From positions 9,925,501 to 9,989,500 of the forward strand of contig BSBM01000606.1 in NCBI GenBank assembly GCA_027924585.1: DNA of 64,000 nt. The letters run 5' to 3'. The translations under genes were made by a program, and so were the position numbers. Of the stretch, positions 61,055 to 64,000 are shown in pieces. Below the pieces are notes generated by a model. That model was not told the origin of the DNA. It searched no databases and saw nothing but the letters and a program-made list of their open reading frames with translations. Source of the DNA: Larix kaempferi. Lineage: Eukaryota; Streptophyta; Pinopsida; Pinales; Pinaceae. How positions within the stretch are numbered: the first letter of the stretch is position 1; every line of letters begins with the position of its first letter.

Positions 61055-62200
61055 ACAACCATCTCTGTTATTGTACTTAGTTGCTAGTTTTAAGAATCTT
61101 GTTCAAATTTTTCTCTTTTTGTTTTCATAGTTAGTTGTCTTGTGGTAAAGCTATGTAGCGCTATGTTTACTTAGTAAAAATCAATTAAAAAATTTATTTT
61201 CGGGCTTTGATTTCGAACTCCGCTCATGAGTGACAATCCCCACATCATTGGTATTAGAGCAAGTTTGCAATCTAGTTTGAGTTTGGGTAATATTTTATTC
61301 AAATTCAATTTCAAGTTTAGGTTTTTTAGGAAGGTATCCTATCATTAATTTCCATAAATGATTGGTGTTAGATTGATTTAAGTGTGCAATTCTATTGTCA
61401 TCAAAATCTCGAATGGATTTTTAATCATCCACCTACAAAGCGATCATGTTCACGCCTCATAGCCACATAGGTACATATTGCATTAGCTCAAAATCTAGTT
61501 GTTACTAGATATCAAGCCTTGCTCACATAAGGTGTGCATCGTTCCTATTTCCAAATTTTGCAGCTTCATAGCATGATGTACATTGCTTATTCTTAAACAT
61601 GTGGATTTGCTTGAGGCATTAAAGCATCATCTCTATTATTGTACTTAGTTCCGAGTTTCAACAGTCTGGTTCAAATTTTCTCTTTTTTTGTTTTCATGGT
61701 TAGTTCTCTTCATGTAAAGCTATGCAACATTAGGTTTACTTAATACAAATCGATAAAGAAATTTATTTTCCAGACTTTGATTTCAAACTCTGCTCATGAG
61801 TGAGAATCCCAACATCATTGGTATTAGAGCAAGTTTCCAGTCTAGTTTGAATTTGGGTAATATTTTATTCAAATTCAAGGTCAAGTTTAGAATTTTTAGG
61901 AACGAATCCTATGATTAATTTGCATAGGTTATTGGTTTTGGATTGATTTAAGTGTGCAATTCTATTGTCATCAAAATCTTGAATAGATTTTGATTCATCC
62001 ACCTACACAGCGATCATGTTCACTGCTCATAGCCACATACATACATGTTGCATTAGCTCAAAATCTATTCTTTATTATATATCAAACCTTTCTCCCATGA
62101 GCTGTGTATCATTTCTATTTCCAAATTTTCTAGCTTTATAATGTGATCTATGTTACTTATTCTGAGACATGTACAATTGCTTCAGACATTAAAGCATCAT
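61055..62200 (+). repeat. Tandemly duplicated LTR-end and leader of an LTR retroelement
   Basis: Two direct copies of about 565-570 bp (about 61058-61627 and 61628-62200) share CTCTGTTATTGTACTTAGTT-like starts, GCTCATGAGTGA, and then CATCATTGGTATTAGAGC. TGGTATTAGAGC (61249-61260 and 61819-61830) differs at one base from TGGTATCAGAGC, the initiator-tRNA-Met primer-binding site used by many plant Copia and some Ty3 elements. Each copy continues into the same leader (ATTTTATTCAAATTCAA, GATTGATTTAAGTGTGCAAT). The upstream LTR boundary was not found, and no gag or pol lies within the window. Confidence 0.65.
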
Positions 62201-63330
62201 AAAAAATTATCGTCGGGTCAACAGCTCCCTAGCTACTTCTTGTTGTGGCTATAGCAAACAATAGCAATATGACCATCCACACAAGCAAACATCAAATTTT
62301 CATCTCTATTATATTTGAGCAATGTCAAAGGCCTCTTATGGCCCTTCACCAAAATTAGCCTCATGTTGCTTGCAATATAACGGCTGAATTGACGAAATTT
62401 CTTCTTTATTTAGATCGGACTTCATAATCAAAAGCATCTAAAATTAAAGTAATGTTATTGATGCTTAAAATATAATTCAACGCATGACAATAAGTTATTT
62501 TATTTCCATTCTATCCATGATTAAAAAAATGAAACTTGGTAATTCATTTGATATTAAGGGCATGGTGTTCCCATTATTGCAATTGATTGTCACAAGCCAC
62601 GCTACATATTCTTATTTTTAATGCATTCTGCATATTTGATTTTGTTTGGTATCCTCAGTGCTTTGTGTTTTGCACACTCAAAATTCATGGTTTAACAATT
62701 ATTTTATGCTTAACAAGTCGCAAGTATGATTGTTTATTTGTTATGTAGCCCAACAGCATAATTGGAAATTCATAACATAGATTAAAAAAATAAAGCAAGA
62801 TTTCAAAATGAAAAAGACATAATTGCCACAACAATAGATAGTTCTAGATAACAAAATGTTATAATAGCAATATATTTATTGATTGAAGCAATATTCACTT
62901 GCCTTTTCAACGGAACAACCTCTAAATGAGGCCAATCTATAATTACAAAATACTTCACAAGACATCTTGTTCCATTGCTTCTACCTCTAGATATACAGTT
63001 TCTAGCTAACCAACTTTTTACTAGGATGAACCTTCTAATAACCGTCCTTAGTAAAGGAACTTTCTAGTAGGTGCATCTTCTAATAAATCTTTTTACGAAT
63101 ATTGCTTTCACAATAAAGAGACTTTCTAGTAGGTGGAAGCTTCTAGTAAACATTTTTACAAATATTCCTTCCACACTAAATCTACTTTATTGACATGATT
63201 TAATATAGATGGTCTCAATACATAACAACCTATCTATTAAGACGGTTAGGCCAAGCCGCTAGCATTAATTGGTTTTTTTTCCTATTCTAATTGGGGTTGT
63301 GTAACATTTTCCTTTATTTGGACAAGATCG
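62201..63330. other. Intergenic, no gene recognised
   Basis: AT-rich. Between 62990 and 63180 phrases with CTTTCTAGTAGGTG and CTTCTAGTAAAC/TAATAAAT recur in degenerate form. Confidence 0.4.
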
Positions 63331-63331
63331 G

Positions 63332-63487
63332 AAATTTGGAAGAGATGCTGATAAGAGAGATTTACTTGTATCATTGAAATTGACTCTGTAAGATAGACAC
63401 ATAGTGATTTTGGATGTTGATGAGACAATGCTGAATAGCTTTCTTTATATCGGCTCATTTTCTAGGGGTTCATTGGAGCTTCATTGA
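63332..63487 (+). pseudogene. Possible HAD-type phosphatase fragment
   Basis: The frame reads KFGRDADKRDLLVSLKLTL, a stop (63389-63391), then DRHIVILDVDETMLNSFLYI. The hhhDVDET core matches HAD motif I (D-x-D-x-[TV]), which holds the nucleophile Asp of this phosphatase superfamily. Only about 50 codons are seen; motifs II-IV and any splice partner are absent. The short length leaves room for chance, but D-V-D-E-T after a hydrophobic strand is specific. Confidence 0.4.
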
Positions 63488-64000
63488 CACTATACACTAA
63501 TCATTTTTTTGTTGTTATGCATTGATTAACAATCTCCTAAGTTTTTAAGTAATTGATGGTGATATTCCTTGATATTTGAATATTTTCTTGAGTCTTCAAC
63601 TTTGTTTACAAGACTCTTGACCTTTAATTTAATAGAGATTCATAGATATTTGAAAGTTGTTTTGCAATTTTTAATACACTTTCAAAGAAATCAAGTTTCT
63701 AATAATTGTATTGGTGGCCATATCTCCTGAGTATCAATGATGACTACTATAATATCCTTGGAAATAATGATCTTATACAAAAGAATGGTGGAAGTTGTAA
63801 ACACAATTGCTTTGATTGCATAAAATGTTAATAATATTTTTATTACCAATATATCCCCTCCATGTTAAAAATCCAAAGTTATCACTTATGATGAATCCCA
63901 CGATTTGAAACTACTCCAAATTTAGATTCTTGACATAGACACTTGATTTATTTATAATCTGTTTCTTGATCTTCAGAAGGTTCTGTCCATTAACTTGAAA
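63488..64000. other. Intergenic, nothing recognised
   Basis: AT-rich sequence to the end of the window; no gene, RNA or repeat recognised. Confidence 0.4.

Overview
This window looks like nuclear DNA from a large plant genome, most likely a gymnosperm and probably a conifer. It is AT-rich and gene-poor, and dominated by decayed LTR retrotransposons and local repeats. The gene remnants are plant ones: an EDS1-type defence gene, plant-style LRRs, caffeoyl-CoA O-methyltransferase, plant-type epoxide hydrolase, and a ginkbilobin/embryo-abundant-type secreted protein that is characteristic of gymnosperms. I see no clearly intact host gene. Family names come from motif recognition by eye; no search was run.

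Layout. 1-10.4 kb is mostly anonymous AT-rich sequence with short tandem repeats and one Helitron-type 3' end on the minus strand (997-1021). 10.4-23.2 kb is the most interesting part. The C-terminal (EP-domain) coding region of an EDS1-like gene is cut in two at 10.81 kb and resumes in register at 22.73 kb. The 11.9 kb between the halves ends in a stem-loop plus CTAG followed by T, and the same terminal sequence recurs at 997-1021. Inside lie broken pieces of unrelated genes, all on the + strand: two LRR blocks, a small heat-shock protein piece, a CCoAOMT piece with introns, ribosomal protein L5 exons with introns, and some unidentified exon-like pieces. I read this as a non-autonomous, gene-capturing Helitron, with its 5' end not securely placed.

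25-27.2 kb holds a 5'-truncated soluble epoxide hydrolase pseudogene. 29.5-32.3 kb is a minus-strand Ty3-type fragment with a clear polypurine tract and LTR start. 33.34-42.63 kb is a nearly complete but dead Ty3/Gypsy element on the minus strand (two LTRs, gag, PR, RT, RNase H, IN). 44.08-44.50 kb is a 420-bp near-perfect palindrome, and 44.5-46.15 kb a second minus-strand Ty3 pol remnant. 47.83-48.23 kb is a Gnk2/DUF26-type secreted protein gene with one frameshift. 50.1-58.3 kb is a mosaic of repeated modules and two ~1.6 kb duplicated blocks. 61-62.2 kb carries a tandemly duplicated LTR-end/primer-binding-site region, and 63.3-63.5 kb a possible HAD-type fragment.

The recognised gene pieces do not form a pathway. 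They are pseudogenes or captured fragments between retroelements.
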